The notes beneath the pieces were generated by a model. That model was not told the origin of the DNA. It was given only the letters and a program-made list of their open reading frames with translations, and searched no databases. Positions 1 through 11,800 of a DNA stretch of 64,000 bases are shown here, in pieces (the stretch's first letter is position 1; every line of letters starts with the position of its first letter). Source of the DNA: Galeopsis tetrahit (lineage: Eukaryota > Streptophyta > Magnoliopsida > Lamiales > Lamiaceae); the NCBI GenBank assembly GCA_963675135.1, contig OY776124.1:11608677-11672676 (forward strand). The letters are read 5' to 3'. Both the position numbers and the translations under genes were made by a program.

Positions 1-369
1 GGACTTAAAGCTACAAGAACACATTACTTCATTGGACGAGTTAATAAGAATATCACAACTGGGTTTGTGAGAGTGGATGTAGACAAGTTGTCGAACCACT
101 ATAAAATCGTTGTGTGTTGATTTACTTACTGTTTGTTTAATTGCTTAATTGGTTAATTGCCTATCTAAACAAGACAAGTAGAGTGTTCATAACAATAGTT
201 CGAATTTCGAATATAGGTTGAGTATAAATTTGATTGGGCTCATTGTTACTTTGACTAATCCCGCATTACGTATTCTGATATATTGAAAGATTTTTAAAAG
301 TCTATTCACCCCTCCCCTCTAGACTTTTACTAGCTTACTCAATATTATAAACTCAACTTGGGACCTACA
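1..369 (+). mobile_element. 3' end of a SIRE-type copia LTR (truncated by window edge)
   Basis: This stretch aligns by eye with the last ~330 bp of the complete copia LTR further right (5750-6083). It shares the conserved core with GTGGATGTAGAC followed by GTCGAACCACTATAAAA, the CCCCTCCCCTCTAGAC tract, and the end GGGACCTACA in place of GGGACCAACA. No primer-binding site follows, so it is the end of a 3' LTR or a solo LTR. Its start lies outside the window. Confidence 0.8.
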
Positions 370-840
370 CGTTCTAACTTCTACAAAAAATCGTCGAAAA
401 TAAGGCTAAATATAATTTTAAAATAGTAGAAAATCAACTAAATTTTCAAAACTAATTAAATTAATTAATTTTTTTAGCTTTGTTTAATTTTTGAAGATTT
501 TGGCGAATTTTTATAAGTTTTATTTATATTTTTTAAATTAATTTGAATTCTTATTTTTTAAATTTAATTATTTCTGGCAATTTATTAAATAGGAAAGAAT
601 TGGTGTGTGTATAATAATAAAAAATGATTTTTTAAATTTTAGTGTGGTGTGTTTAACACTTGGGGTGTGTATAATATTTTATGGGGTGTGTTTTAAAAAA
701 TGACCTGTTAAACCTGCTATAGCAGGTAACTGGACCAAAATCAAAACAAATCGAAACTTAGTGGACTAAATTCAAAAAGTGGTAATTTGATGGATTAAAT
801 TCAAAATCGTGGTAACTTAATGGACTAAAAAAAGGTAAAG
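370..840. other. AT-rich intergenic stretch, no gene seen
   Basis: Low-complexity AT-rich sequence with short direct repeats of GGGGTGTGT and of TGGACTAAATTCAAAA. No open frame or recognisable domain was found on either strand. Confidence 0.5.
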
Positions 841-1052
841 TCTAGTATGCACTCGAGTGCATGTTGTGCACCCTAGTCCATGTTGCACTTTTCAGTTTTA
901 CTGACTTACACTTTTCAATTATTACTAAAAATATTATTATACAGTTTAATAATTGAAAAGTGCAACACCATTTACCAAAAAGTGTAAATCAGTAAAACTG
1001 AAAAGTGCAACATGGACTAGGGTGCACAACATGCACTCGAGTTCATAGCAGA
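841..1052. mobile_element. MITE-like element with ~75-bp terminal inverted repeats
   Basis: The left arm (from TCTAGTATGCACTCGAG at 841) and the right arm (ending CTCGAGTTCATAGCAGA near 1052) are near-perfect inverted repeats of about 70-75 bp, including the shared block TGCACCCTAGTCCATGTTGC. The ~60-bp middle is AT-rich and noncoding. I could not find a clear target duplication, because the right edge abuts the target duplication of the neighbouring solo LTR. The superfamily is not assigned. Confidence 0.7.
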
Positions 1053-1053
1053 C

Positions 1054-2686
1054 TGTTGGTCCCAAAAGGAGTGTGACACATGTATGGGGGGGGGAATACA
1101 CGTGTATGTGTTTTTCAAAAACTTTTTACAAGTAATCAATCCAAATAATCAGAGTCAAATAAGTTACTCCCTCCGTCCGCCTATAAGCTTCCCGTTACTT
1201 TTTGGCACATAGATTAAGAAAAGTGATTAAATAATAGATATAGTATAAATGATGTGATTGGAAGAATGAGAGAGATAGAGAGAAAAAGTAAGATATAAAG
1301 GGATGTGTAAGAAAAAGTACTTACCAAAAAAGGTATGAGAAACTTATAGGCGGACAGACCAAAATGGTAAAATAGGAAACTTATAGGCGGACGGAGGGAG
1401 TACACAGTATGTCAAGCCCTATGAAAATACTAAACAGTAAATTCTAACAGATCTTAACAGTATGCAACTTGTATGCGGAATAAATGATAGGCCCTATTAT
1501 ACTCCTTAAGTAATATGCACTCAAATACTAGATTATCAAATAGCAGTAAACAATTATAACAACACAAAAGCTAAACCAATAAGATAAATGCAGTAAGTAA
1601 GAACACAAGATGTATAGTGGTTCGGAGACTAAACTGCTCCTACGTCCACTCTCCTAATTTAATAGGATAATTCCTCAATCTCTTGGAATTAACTTGTTTT
1701 TACAGTGCCAAGGTGCACTCTACTTCTTCTTCTTCTCTTGATTTCTTACAACCTTCTCTCGTTGCAATACTCTCAATCTCTACTACGAACTCAACAATAC
1801 TCTCAAACTATCTCTCAAGGTGAAAGTAGGGTTTTGTTCTTGTACCAACTAAATGTGATATCCTTTACAATTTAAGAACGAATGTAAAGGCTAGGATATC
1901 ACTGTCTAGGCTTTGGATAATCAATCAATAAGCTTGCCTAGTGGGGACTAAAGATAACACTCACAAATGAATATGCTTAAAAGCTTTAATCTCTCGAGTG
2001 TTTTGAATACTTTTGAAAGCTAAAATATTGCTAGAATGTGTATGGCTTGTGTGTCCCGTAATCTTGAAATGATTCAAGATGTGGCCTATTTATAGATGAA
2101 GCAGAACTATCCGTTGGTGAAGATAGCAAGTTTATCCATAAATTTGAACTTTTAAATTGTTCAAGGGCCTGCATGCAAATAGTACATGCATTCACGTCAA
2201 TTCTGCATTTTGCATTTCAATCTCAGAATTTGTTATGCGCAGTGACATGTGGCACTCATTCTTTGGCTAATTTGGAATAATTTTGTCCTTCCCGCTAACG
2301 GCCTTGTACTGGGTAAGGTGCCTAGTCATTCATCGTCTTTGACCATAAGTATGCCAAGTCCAAGGTATATGAGTATCCAAATTCAGCATACTTGACTTTT
2401 GTCAATCAACATACATGTCTTCATGAATCCTTGTCACTTTTTTCATAACACTTCAGCTCCTAGTCTTCAATAATAATTGTCTTCATGTGTTTTGTGCTTT
2501 CAGGTCATTTGTCATAGATTCAAAGAATAATCTATCTAATAAAAATCAAAGCTCCCTAACAATATATGAGCTTTTCTAACCTGAAAATCTAGACTTGGAA
2601 AATCATCATACTTGGGGTTTTACTTAGGGTTTTGGTATTAAATCAAAATCAAATTTTCTTTTATTAATATAAACCATATCCCAACA
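1054..2686 (-). mobile_element. Solo LTR of SIRE-type copia family, minus orientation
   Basis: The sequence begins TGTTGG and ends CCAACA, and is flanked by the 5-bp duplication CAGAC (1049-1053 and 2687-2691). Read on the minus strand it carries the same landmarks as the LTRs at 2819 and 38353: a block around GTGCACCTTGGCACT, the GGATGTAGGAGC and CCACTATA core, and an end with a C-run between short inverted repeats and GGGACCAACA. No internal coding region is present, so it is a recombination product (solo LTR). A Stowaway MITE (1167-1400) is nested inside, so that insertion is younger. Confidence 0.85.
1167..1400. mobile_element. Stowaway-type MITE (Tc1/mariner)
   Basis: A 234-bp element with terminal inverted repeats CTCCCTCCGTCCGCCTATAAG / CTTATAGGCGGACGGAGGGAG, flanked by TA on both sides (1165-1166, 1401-1402). 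It is noncoding. A closely related but right-truncated copy lies at 63106-63320. Confidence 0.92.
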
Positions 2687-2818
2687 CAGACCAACCCCTA
2701 AAAAAACTATAATCCCTTAAGGAATTTGTCAAATTAGGATATTTAGTGTGAATTTTGGAATTTGATGAATTTATTATTTCCTAAATTAATGTATTACCTA
2801 AATAGAAATAAATGATTA

Positions 2819-4383
2819 TGTTGGGAATAAAATGATAAATGTTTTGATTGAATACCAAAAACCCCCTGAGACATGCCTAAGTCAAGATGATTATGTTCTA
2901 AGATTGTTAGAACATATAGAATAAGGATAGATGAGAAGCTGATATGTTAGGCAGCTTTTAGATGATTAGATGCACATCTTGAGGGGGAACATATGCTTTG
3001 AAGACTATCAAGAACAAGTTCCCTTAAGGCTCAAATTCTGGAACAATCACCTAAGACTATTAGAGGCCAAATATGCTAATCAGGAGAGTTGTCCAGAGAA
3101 GGTGTCTCTGCACAATCAAAACAAGGACAAAGGTTCTGAAGCTTAAAGGCCAAATGTGTTGATTATGATAGTTGTCCAGAAGAGTTGTCTCAATACAATT
3201 AAATCAGAACAAGTGTTCTGAAGCTTGAAAGTCAACTATGCCGAAGAGATAAAGACAACTACACCCTAAAAGACTTCAATGAATCATGCTGAGATCACAT
3301 CTAAATGAAGCAAAGGGAAAGAGTCAAGTCATCTGAAAAAGAGCAAGCCAACTATGCTGATAAGCATGTATGCTGATAGTGATAAGCAGAGTTGTCCATT
3401 TGATAAGGAATGTTTTCCTATCATTGGATCAACCTTCAGAAGCCATGTCCATATCCTAACAAGTAAATCTTAAAGTCAGACATTGGGAAGAGTGCTGCAG
3501 AATGAAGACAAAGTCTTACAAGCCGTTTATTACCCAAATGAGGACATGTCACTATCAAGAATCTGTCTTCCAGTTTGAAGAACTCAAGGAAGACATTTAT
3601 AGCAATTTGGGACTGCCTCTCCAACGGGCAAATCCTCAAATTTGTCTATAAATATAGAAGTTTGAAGACCATTTGAAAGCATCCAACCAACTACTAAGCC
3701 AACTATCCTACAAGTTGTCAAGTGCTCTCAAGCTTTCAAAGAGACTATCTTAGTCTTCAAACACTACATCTAAGCTGAACTTACTGTATATTCATACAAA
3801 GCTTAGAGAGATATCATAATCCTTATACACTGATCTCCATTGTAAAGGATATCTCATTAGTTGGAACCTTACTTCAACCCTTACCCCTTTCAAGTGAGAA
3901 AGTGAGAAGGTTGTAGTAGTATAAGTGGTAGGAGCTGACTGTTGAGAGAAGAACAGATCAGTTCTGAGTTGAGAAGAGGGTACTAGGACTCTAGACATCC
4001 TAGGGATCAATTCACCAAGGAGTGATGTTCTTGATCAAGTGCACCTTGGCACTATAAAACAAGTTAATTCCAAGAGTGAAGGAATTATCCTGTTAAATCA
4101 GGGAAAGTGGATGTAGGAGCTTGAGTCTCTGAACCACTATAAACTCTTGTGTTGATTTACCTTCAAAGTACTTTCATACACTCAACACTGCACACAAAAC
4201 TGATCTTTCAAAGAACATATATTCAAAGACTGTGCAAAAACTGTATTGGACAAGTTCCCTGAAAATTGGACTATATTGCATAAGTGATTTCAGAACTTAA
4301 AGGAGTTTGAACTAAAGGGCCAACCACTAATTCCGCATATATAACTCCCCTAGATAGTTACTCAACTAAGTACTCAATAGTAC
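2819..4383 (+). mobile_element. Left part of a solo LTR (SIRE-type), split by the copia insertion
   Basis: It starts TGTTGGGAATAAAATGAT like the solo LTR at 38353 and shows the shared GTGCACCTTGGCACTATAAAAC block (4039-4060) and GGATGTAGGAGCTTGAGTC core. The remainder (18339-18499) continues after the complete copia element, whose 5-bp duplication AGTAC is at 4379-4383 and 18334-18338. Excluding the insertion, the LTR is about 1726 bp. Its own flanks are GATTA (2814-2818) and AATTA (18500-18504), a target duplication with one mismatch. Confidence 0.85.
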
Positions 4384-6083
4384 TGTTGGGATATGAATCC
4401 TATAAACAATGTTCTAGTTGATGAAAGTATGTTTTGATGGCCAAAAGCAACTTAAAGTTAGTGATATATGTGGTTCTAAGTCATCTTAACTAAGTCATCT
4501 GAATCTAAGCTTACTAATCTGATGAGAAACTTAAGATTGAGTTTACTGATCTTAATGTTAACTGAAGTAAGTTTACTGATCTTATTGAGTAATATCAAAG
4601 TTAAAATTACTGATCTTAACTGAGTTATGTGAAATAAGATTACTGATCTTAGAGTGGAAACTGAGAATATTTTTAGTGATCTTATATGAAATATTTGAAA
4701 CTGAGTTACTGATCTGAGTTACTAATCTGAGTTACTGATCTGATGTACTTACTGATCTGATGTGCTTACTGATCTTATGTGTAAGTTACTGATCTTAAAT
4801 GTTTACTGATCTTAGTTGTTTACTGATCTTATGAGTTACTGATCTTATTGGTTACTGATCTGATATATGAACTGATAGGAACTAAGCTGATGTTTTGTAT
4901 TGTATAGACAGCTTATAGTGTAGGACTTAGATATACTCATCTGTATATAGTTCAGTTGATGTATAGATAGGTTTTATATATGTAAAGTTGTATTCTATTG
5001 TATTCAGCATTGTAAAGTTCAGAACAGTAAAATCAGAACACTAGATTAGGAATAGATTAGATGAAGATCAGAAGACTAAAGAAGACTCAGAGGACTACTT
5101 CAGAATAAGAAGACTTCAAGAAGAATTGAAGAAGAGCTTAGAAGCAATCTGGAGAAGTTTTGAACAGTTTTTGGTTACTGTGCTGATTGAATCAGAAGAG
5201 TAAAAATCAGCAGAGTAAAATCCGAAGAGTAAAAATCAGAACAGTAAGTTACTGTGCTGATTTAGTGAAATTGAAGAATAAGTTTGGAAAACTTATTTAA
5301 AGTGTAACTGAAGATTTATTGAAGAGATGCTGACTTGGAAGGAAGTTACAAAGTCGGTTACAAGAAGAAAGTTACAAAAACAGTTTTAGAGTTAGTTGAA
5401 AGTTAGTTCACAAACTGCTAACTGTCATACTAAGTTCTATAAATACTGTGTGATCTCCTACTTGAAGAGACTACTACTACTACTACTGAAGCAATTACTG
5501 ATCTTAGAGAATTCAAAAGTAAGTCTACAGAGCACAAGAAGAACTCACAGAGTTGAAGGAGATTAAAGAAGAGAAGAAGCCACTGAATTGAAGAGAAGAA
5601 TCAAAGGCTATTCAAAGAGAAGTTTTACTTTTCAAGTTTAAGTTTGTATTTTGTAAAACAAGTGTGCTAGTTACTTGTAGAATTACTAGTAGATCGAAGA
5701 TATACCTGGAGGTATAATCGAAAAGATCAAAGTCTTAATCTTGGGACTTTAAGCCACAAGAAGCTCAAGAAGAGTAATAAAACTTCACAACTGGAGTTGT
5801 GAGAGTGGATGTAGACATTTGTCGAACCACTATAAAATTCTGTGTTCTTTACTTTACTGTTTGATATTTGTTTGAATTGTTTAATCAAGAACATTAAGAA
5901 TTAACAAAGATAAAGATCTAGATAAAAGTTGAGTATAAATTTGATTGGGCTCATTAGTAATCTGATTATTCCGCATTGTGTATTCTGATATATTGAAAGA
6001 TTTTTGAAAAGTCTATTCACCCCTCCCCTCTAGACATTTTCACTAGCTTACTCAATATTATTAACTCAACTTTGGGACCAACA
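4384..6083 (+). repeat. 5' LTR of the copia element
   Basis: 1700 bp, beginning TGTTGGGATATG and ending GGGACCAACA. It contains the TTACTGATCT array (4543-4861) and, near its 3' part, GTGGATGTAGACATTTGTCG followed by AACCACTATAAAATTC, a block conserved in all related LTRs of this window. The 3' partner is 16634-18333 (offset 12,250). Confidence 0.95.
4543..4861 (+). repeat. Short-word array: 13 copies of TTACTGATCT
   Basis: Within about 320 bp the exact decamer TTACTGATCT occurs 13 times at irregular spacing (roughly 10-60 bp), along with variants such as TTACTAATCT and TTAGTGATCT. It is usually followed by TA, GA or TTA. The same array is present in the 3' LTR (16793-17111). Clustered short repeats in the upstream part of an LTR can be binding sites for a transcription activator, but no factor is identified here. 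Confidence 0.85.
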
Positions 6084-6085
6084 AG

Positions 6086-6097
6086 TGGTATCAGAGC
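6086..6097 (+). other. Primer-binding site (initiator tRNA-Met type)
   Basis: TGGTATCAGAGC lies two bases after the 5' LTR. This is the standard complement of the plant initiator methionine tRNA 3' end, used to prime minus-strand cDNA in copia elements. Confidence 0.93.
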
Positions 6098-6246
6098 AGT
6101 AGTTCTTTGGACTGCTGTTTCTTGATAAACCTTGTAAATCTTAAAGGTTATCTTTACTGATCTTACTGTTATTTCTTGATACTTGTTACTATCTGAATAC
6201 TTGAAATCTATCTGCTATACTACTGATCATATTTGTCTAATCAAAC

Positions 6247-8802
6247 ATGGATGACACTAATGTGAACAAGCTGCCTAAGTTCAAGATTGCAGATTATGAC
6301 TACTGGAAGCTTAGGATGGAGGCCATCTTTAGCTCAACCCATGATCTGATGGTGTCTGTGGTGACTGAAGGACCAATTGTCATCATGGTGGAAAACACTG
6401 CTGTTCTGGATCCATCAAAACCAGTTGGAGCACTGGTCCCTAAACCCAGGTCAGAACTGACTTCAGAAGAAATGAAACAAAACAATTTGGATAGTCTTGC
6501 CAAGAACTATATTTTACATACCTTACCAAATGAGTATCTTGGTAAAGTATTAAAATGTAAGACTGCAAAACAGATGTGGGACAAACTGGCTATTCTTTGT
6601 GAAGGTACTACTCTGATCAAAGAAAGCAAGTTATCCACTGCTGTCCAAAAGTTTGAATCATTTAAAATGAAGCCAGGAGAATCAATTGATGAATTGGATA
6701 CTCGATTTACCAAAATTATGAATGATCTTGATGTATTAGGAAAGACTTATACTGACAGAGAAGTTAATTTGAGAATCTTGAAAGCCTTGGATGAAAGGTG
6801 GAAAATGGTCAAGATGATCATTAAAACTACACAAGACATTGATTCTTGGCCAGCAGAAACTATGTTCCAAACACTTAAGGCACATGAGTTCGAGTTAGAT
6901 GAAGAAGACCCTATTTCTGTGATACATAAGGATAAGGATGTCTCTAAAGACATAGCTTTCAAAGCCTCTACTTCAAAGGGGTCTAGATCATCTAAAACAA
7001 AGGCTTCAAGCATAAAAGATGAACTAGATGGTTCTGATCTAAGTCTGAAAGATCAGATGAGCCTTATGATCAAAAGATTTGATAAACTGAACAAGAGATA
7101 TGGCAGGTACAAGAGGTTCTATAAGGAATCTAAGGGTTCTAATAACAGGGACTCTTCTGTGAACAGAAGGGATCAAAACTCTTCTGAAAGAAGGGATGAG
7201 ATCTCTAATGAAAACAGGAGAGACAGGAACTCATCTGAAAAGAGAGACAGAAAGTATTCTGATAAGAAAGACAGGAACTCAATTGACAAGCATAACAGGA
7301 ACAGAAAGCATTCTCCTCCTAAAAGAACTTCTAACAATCCTGTTTGCTATAATTGTGATAAGCCAGGTCATTATATATATGAATGTCCTGATCTAAGTTC
7401 TGAAGATCGAGAAGAAAGGAAAGCCAGAAGAGATCGAAAATATGCAAAGGGTAAGAAGGCAATGGTGGCTTACAATGACTCTGATTCGGAATCAGAAGAG
7501 TTACCATCGACTTCATCTGACTACCCCTCTAGCAATGAAGATGAAGCTTTCATAGCAGATGATGGACTGGCAATGATGGCCAAAATAAATGATGAGGTAT
7601 CATCTGTTAACTCATTTCAATCATGTGACAATTCTGACACTGATGAAAGTGATGCTGCTGTTAGCAGTGTAGGAAGTAGTCTTCATCATTCTCAAGGAGT
7701 GACTGAAGAGGACCTTCTACAAGCTAACAAAGCATTCATGGAAATTAGTGATGAGAATATATCTTTAAAGCAAGAAATCATTAAGCTGAAAGAAGCTCAG
7801 TTACAAGTGGATCCTAATATAGTTGTCATAAATGCAAGACTATCAGAAGAGTTGTCTCAACTCCAAGAAAAGTATGCATCCATTGACAAACTATATCAGG
7901 GTATGCTTAAAACTCAAGCCAAAGAGACTAATGAATTCCATGATTTAAAGATCAAATGTGAAAAACTTGAAGAGCGCAATAGATTCTTAGAATCTGAAGT
8001 AGTGAGCCTAGATCGAAAGCTATCTGGGATGATTAACTCTACTAAGATTAATCAAACAATCTCAGACAGATATAGAGCTCCAAATGATAAAAGAGGAATA
8101 GGTACTGATCTGCCTAGTCCATCTACTTCAGAATTTAAGAACACTAATGGAGCTAGTACAAGTTCTTTGCAACTAGATAAAGGAAAAGAACCTATGACTT
8201 ATGATGATGATCCAAAACTCAAAGTACAGTCTAAATACATCCCTCCTACTACCAAGAATGGTAAAATGAAGAATGTATTAAGACCAGTACAGTCAAGACC
8301 ATACCAGAAGAGTTATACTCCTCTGACCAGATCAGATCAGTCCTGGTATCAGAAGAGACAAACTCAGAACAGTAGGTCAAGACAAGCACAGGCAAGTTGG
8401 GAACAGCCTAGACCTCCTTTTATAAGGCAGTCTCAGCTGTATTCAACTAAACCTAGGAGATTTGTGCCTCATTATCATAACAAACCTGTTCTTTATCCTC
8501 CTCCTTTATCTTATGATTTCTATGGAGAGAAAAGACCAAAGCAAACTTATAAGCCTTATGGTCCACATGCTTTTAGACCATATTCAAACTATCACAGACC
8601 TACTGATCTTACTGAAAAAGGGATAGAACCAAGGAAAGGCTATCTCAGAAAAATAGATCCTAAGTCTGCTGATAATTCTGAACTGGTTAATAAAGTACTG
8701 TTCTGTGATAAATTTGGAAGAAAACTGAAGAGGTCTCACTTATTCAAATCCTCAATGTTCATTTGGGTACCTCTTGCTACTAACCCCCAAGGACCCCAAT
8801 AA
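6247..8802 (+). CDS. gag: Copia Gag polyprotein (SIRE-type, long form)
   Basis: An 851-residue ORF beginning at the first ATG after the primer-binding site. The N-terminal ~230 residues fit the plant copia gag domain (YWKLRMEA motif near residue 20, MWDKL near 118, ESIDELDTRF near 150). A Lys/Arg/Ser-rich stretch follows, then one CCHC zinc knuckle (CYNCDKPGHYIYEC, around residue 367), which should bind the RNA genome. The C-terminal half has a predicted coiled-coil section (about 490-600) and a basic, proline/tyrosine-rich tail. This length is unusual for copia but normal for SIRE elements. The frame ends with TAA at 8800-8802, and the protease frame begins in a different register 15 bases later, so pol expression needs recoding or this copy is defective at the junction. 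Confidence 0.93.
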   Translation: MDDTNVNKLPKFKIADYDYWKLRMEAIFSSTHDLMVSVVTEGPIVIMVENTAVLDPSKPVGALVPKPRSELTSEEMKQNNLDSLAKNYILHTLPNEYLGKVLKCKTAKQMWDKLAILCEGTTLIKESKLSTAVQKFESFKMKPGESIDELDTRFTKIMNDLDVLGKTYTDREVNLRILKALDERWKMVKMIIKTTQDIDSWPAETMFQTLKAHEFELDEEDPISVIHKDKDVSKDIAFKASTSKGSRSSKTKASSIKDELDGSDLSLKDQMSLMIKRFDKLNKRYGRYKRFYKESKGSNNRDSSVNRRDQNSSERRDEISNENRRDRNSSEKRDRKYSDKKDRNSIDKHNRNRKHSPPKRTSNNPVCYNCDKPGHYIYECPDLSSEDREERKARRDRKYAKGKKAMVAYNDSDSESEELPSTSSDYPSSNEDEAFIADDGLAMMAKINDEVSSVNSFQSCDNSDTDESDAAVSSVGSSLHHSQGVTEEDLLQANKAFMEISDENISLKQEIIKLKEAQLQVDPNIVVINARLSEELSQLQEKYASIDKLYQGMLKTQAKETNEFHDLKIKCEKLEERNRFLESEVVSLDRKLSGMINSTKINQTISDRYRAPNDKRGIGTDLPSPSTSEFKNTNGASTSSLQLDKGKEPMTYDDDPKLKVQSKYIPPTTKNGKMKNVLRPVQSRPYQKSYTPLTRSDQSWYQKRQTQNSRSRQAQASWEQPRPPFIRQSQLYSTKPRRFVPHYHNKPVLYPPPLSYDFYGEKRPKQTYKPYGPHAFRPYSNYHRPTDLTEKGIEPRKGYLRKIDPKSADNSELVNKVLFCDKFGRKLKRSHLFKSSMFIWVPLATNPQGPQ

Positions 8803-8816
8803 ACTAGGGTACCTAA

Positions 8817-11800
8817 ATTATTAAGATCACTACTTTGCAGGATCGACTGGACTTATACAAGAAAGGTGGTTCAGTTGGTGAGACCTGGTACATAGACAGT
8901 GGGTGCTCACACCACATGACTGGTACCAAGGCCTTACTTACTGACTATCATGAGAAGGAAGGACCAAAAGTCATCTTTGGTGATAGCTCAGTGGCAATCA
9001 CAAAAGGATTTGGATTCATCAAGAATGGAGATGTTGAAATCCAAGATGTATCCTATGTTGAAGGTTTGAAGTATAATTTGTTATCTGTATCTCAATTTTG
9101 TGACAGGGGATACAAGGTTCAGTTCAAGACCAGAAAATGTGAAATAATTGATAAAAGGACTCACAATGTTCTACTTGTTGGCACAAGACAAGGAAGTATA
9201 TACATTGTGAATTGGAATAGTTGTCCTAAGAATGCCTGTCTTATTACTAAGAGTCCTAAAGAAAATAGTTGGCTCTGGCATAAACGCCTCTGCCATCTAA
9301 ACTTTAAGATAATTAACAAGATTGCAAGAGAACATCTTGTTGAGGGCATTCCTAATGAAATCTATTCCAAGTCACAAGTATGTGATTCCTGTCAAAAAGG
9401 TAAACAGGTAAAGGTTTCATTTAAGTCCATTCCTACTCTTTCAACAAGCAGAGTTTTAGAACTCTTGCATATGGATCTTCATGGTCCTATCACACCTCCT
9501 ACATTAAATGGAAGAAGGTATACTCTGGTTATTGTAGATGATTATTCTAAGTACACTTGGGTAGTCTTTCTACACAAAAAGAGTGATACACAAACACTAC
9601 TTCCAGATCTATTGAAGAAATTGCAGGTTGAAAAAGGTCATCCCATTGTCAAGATTAGGAGTGACAAGGGGACTGAATTTATTAATTGTTACATTTCTGA
9701 CTATTGTTCTAAGTCTGGCATACAGCATTTGACAAGTGCAGCCAGAACCCCTCAACAAAATGGTGTTGCAGAAAGGAGAAACAGAACACTAAAAGAAGCT
9801 TGCAGAGCCATGATTGCAGAATTCAACACACCTCAGAAATTTTGGGCAGAAGCTATTAACACAGCTTGCCACTCTCAAAATCGAAGTGCTCTTAATAAGG
9901 TGCATGGTAAAACACCTTATGAGGTATGGAAAGGTAGAAAACCAAGAGTTTCTTATTTTCATATTTTTGGCTGTAAGTGTTTCATACATAACAATGGCAA
10001 AAGTAAATTAAATGCTTTTGATGCAAAAGCTGATGAAGGGATATTCTTAGGATACTCTTCTGTAAGCAAAGCATTTAGAGTATTTAATTACTCTACCCTA
10101 TGTGTGGAAGAAACACCCCATGTTGTCTTTGATGAGAATGTACAGGACTCTGCTGATCATCAGCTCAGTAAGAAAGTTGACAAACTAAAGCTTCAGATCA
10201 ACAATGAAGATGATGATGCAGGAATATATGAATCTGTACAAGCTTATAATCCTTTCCTGAATGTTCTAGATCAAGATTCTGACAAAGAAAAGGTAAAAGA
10301 CAAAGGTGAGTCATCTAAAACTTCTGAAATAAAAGAATTGAATGACTGTTCTCCTATGAACAAAACTGCTGATATAAATGATACTGATCTGCATGATAAT
10401 TTGCATGATATAAATGATGATACTGTTAAGAATAGAAGGACATGGAAGTCTGCTCATTCTACTGATCTGATTCTAGGTGATTCTAGTATAGGTGTTAAAA
10501 CTAGAAAACAATTGTTTGATTCAAAGGAAGAACCTAGTAAGTCTTTATTTTGCTGGTGTTGTTTTCTATCATCTATTGAGCCTAAAACTGTGATTGAAGC
10601 TTTAAGTGATAGTAACTGGATTATAGCCATGCAGGAAGAACTCAATCAGTTCACTAGAAATGAAGTCTGGGAACTTGTTGATAGACCTAGTAATCATAAT
10701 GTTGTAGGTACTAAGTGGATTTTCAAGAACAAAAGGGATGAAAATGATCTTGTAGTTAGAAATAAAGCTAGATTAGTTGCTCAGGGCTACTCTCAAGCTG
10801 AGGGTATTGATTATGATGAAACTTTTGCTCCTGTAGCTAGACTAGAAGCTATAAGATTATTCCTTGCTTATGCTGCACATATGAAATTTACTGTATATCA
10901 AATGGATGTGAAAAGTGCATTTTTGAATGGTATACTTGCTGAAGAAGTTTATGTAGAACAACCACCTGGTTTTGAAGTGAATAGTCACCAAGTATACAGG
11001 TTAAAGAAAGCACTCTATGGATTGAAACAAGCTCCAAGAGCATGGTATGATACTCTTTCTCTATTCTTACTTGAAAATGGTTTTACCAAAGGCAAGGTTG
11101 ATAGAACTTTGTTTAGAAGACAAGAAGGTAATGATATATTACTTGTTCAAATTTATGTGGATGATATTATCTTTGGATCACCCAACAAAAACCTGAGTGA
11201 AAGCTTTTCTACACTCATGCAAAGTAAATTTGAAATGTCTATGATGGGAGAAATGACATATTTTCTTGGTCTTCAAGTAAAACAAACCTCAGAAGGTATC
11301 TTTATAAATCAAGCAAAGTACACTAAGAATTTGCTAGATAAATTTGGTATTAAAACCTGTAAAACAGTTGGTGTGCCCATGCAACCTACATACAGAATGG
11401 ATCCTGATGAAGGAGGTAAGTCTTCTGACCAACCTCACTATCGTGCTTTAATTGGCTCTCTACTCTATCTAACTGCCAGCAGACCTGATATTGCTTTTTC
11501 TGTTGGAGTATGTGCAAGATTTCAAGCAAACCCCAAGGAAAGTCATCTGGAAGCTGCTAAAAGGATATTGAAATATCTAAAGGGGACCATTAATCGAGGA
11601 TTATGGTATCCTGCAGATGATGATATATCTTTAAGTGGTTATTCAGACTCGGACTTTGGAGGTTGCAAAATAGATAGAAAATCTACTTCAGGTTCATGTC
11701 AATTCTTAGGAACTAAGCTCATTTCATGGTTTTCAAAGAAACAAACAAGTGTGGCAACTTCTACTACTGAAGCAGAATATATGGCTGCAGGTAGTTGTTG

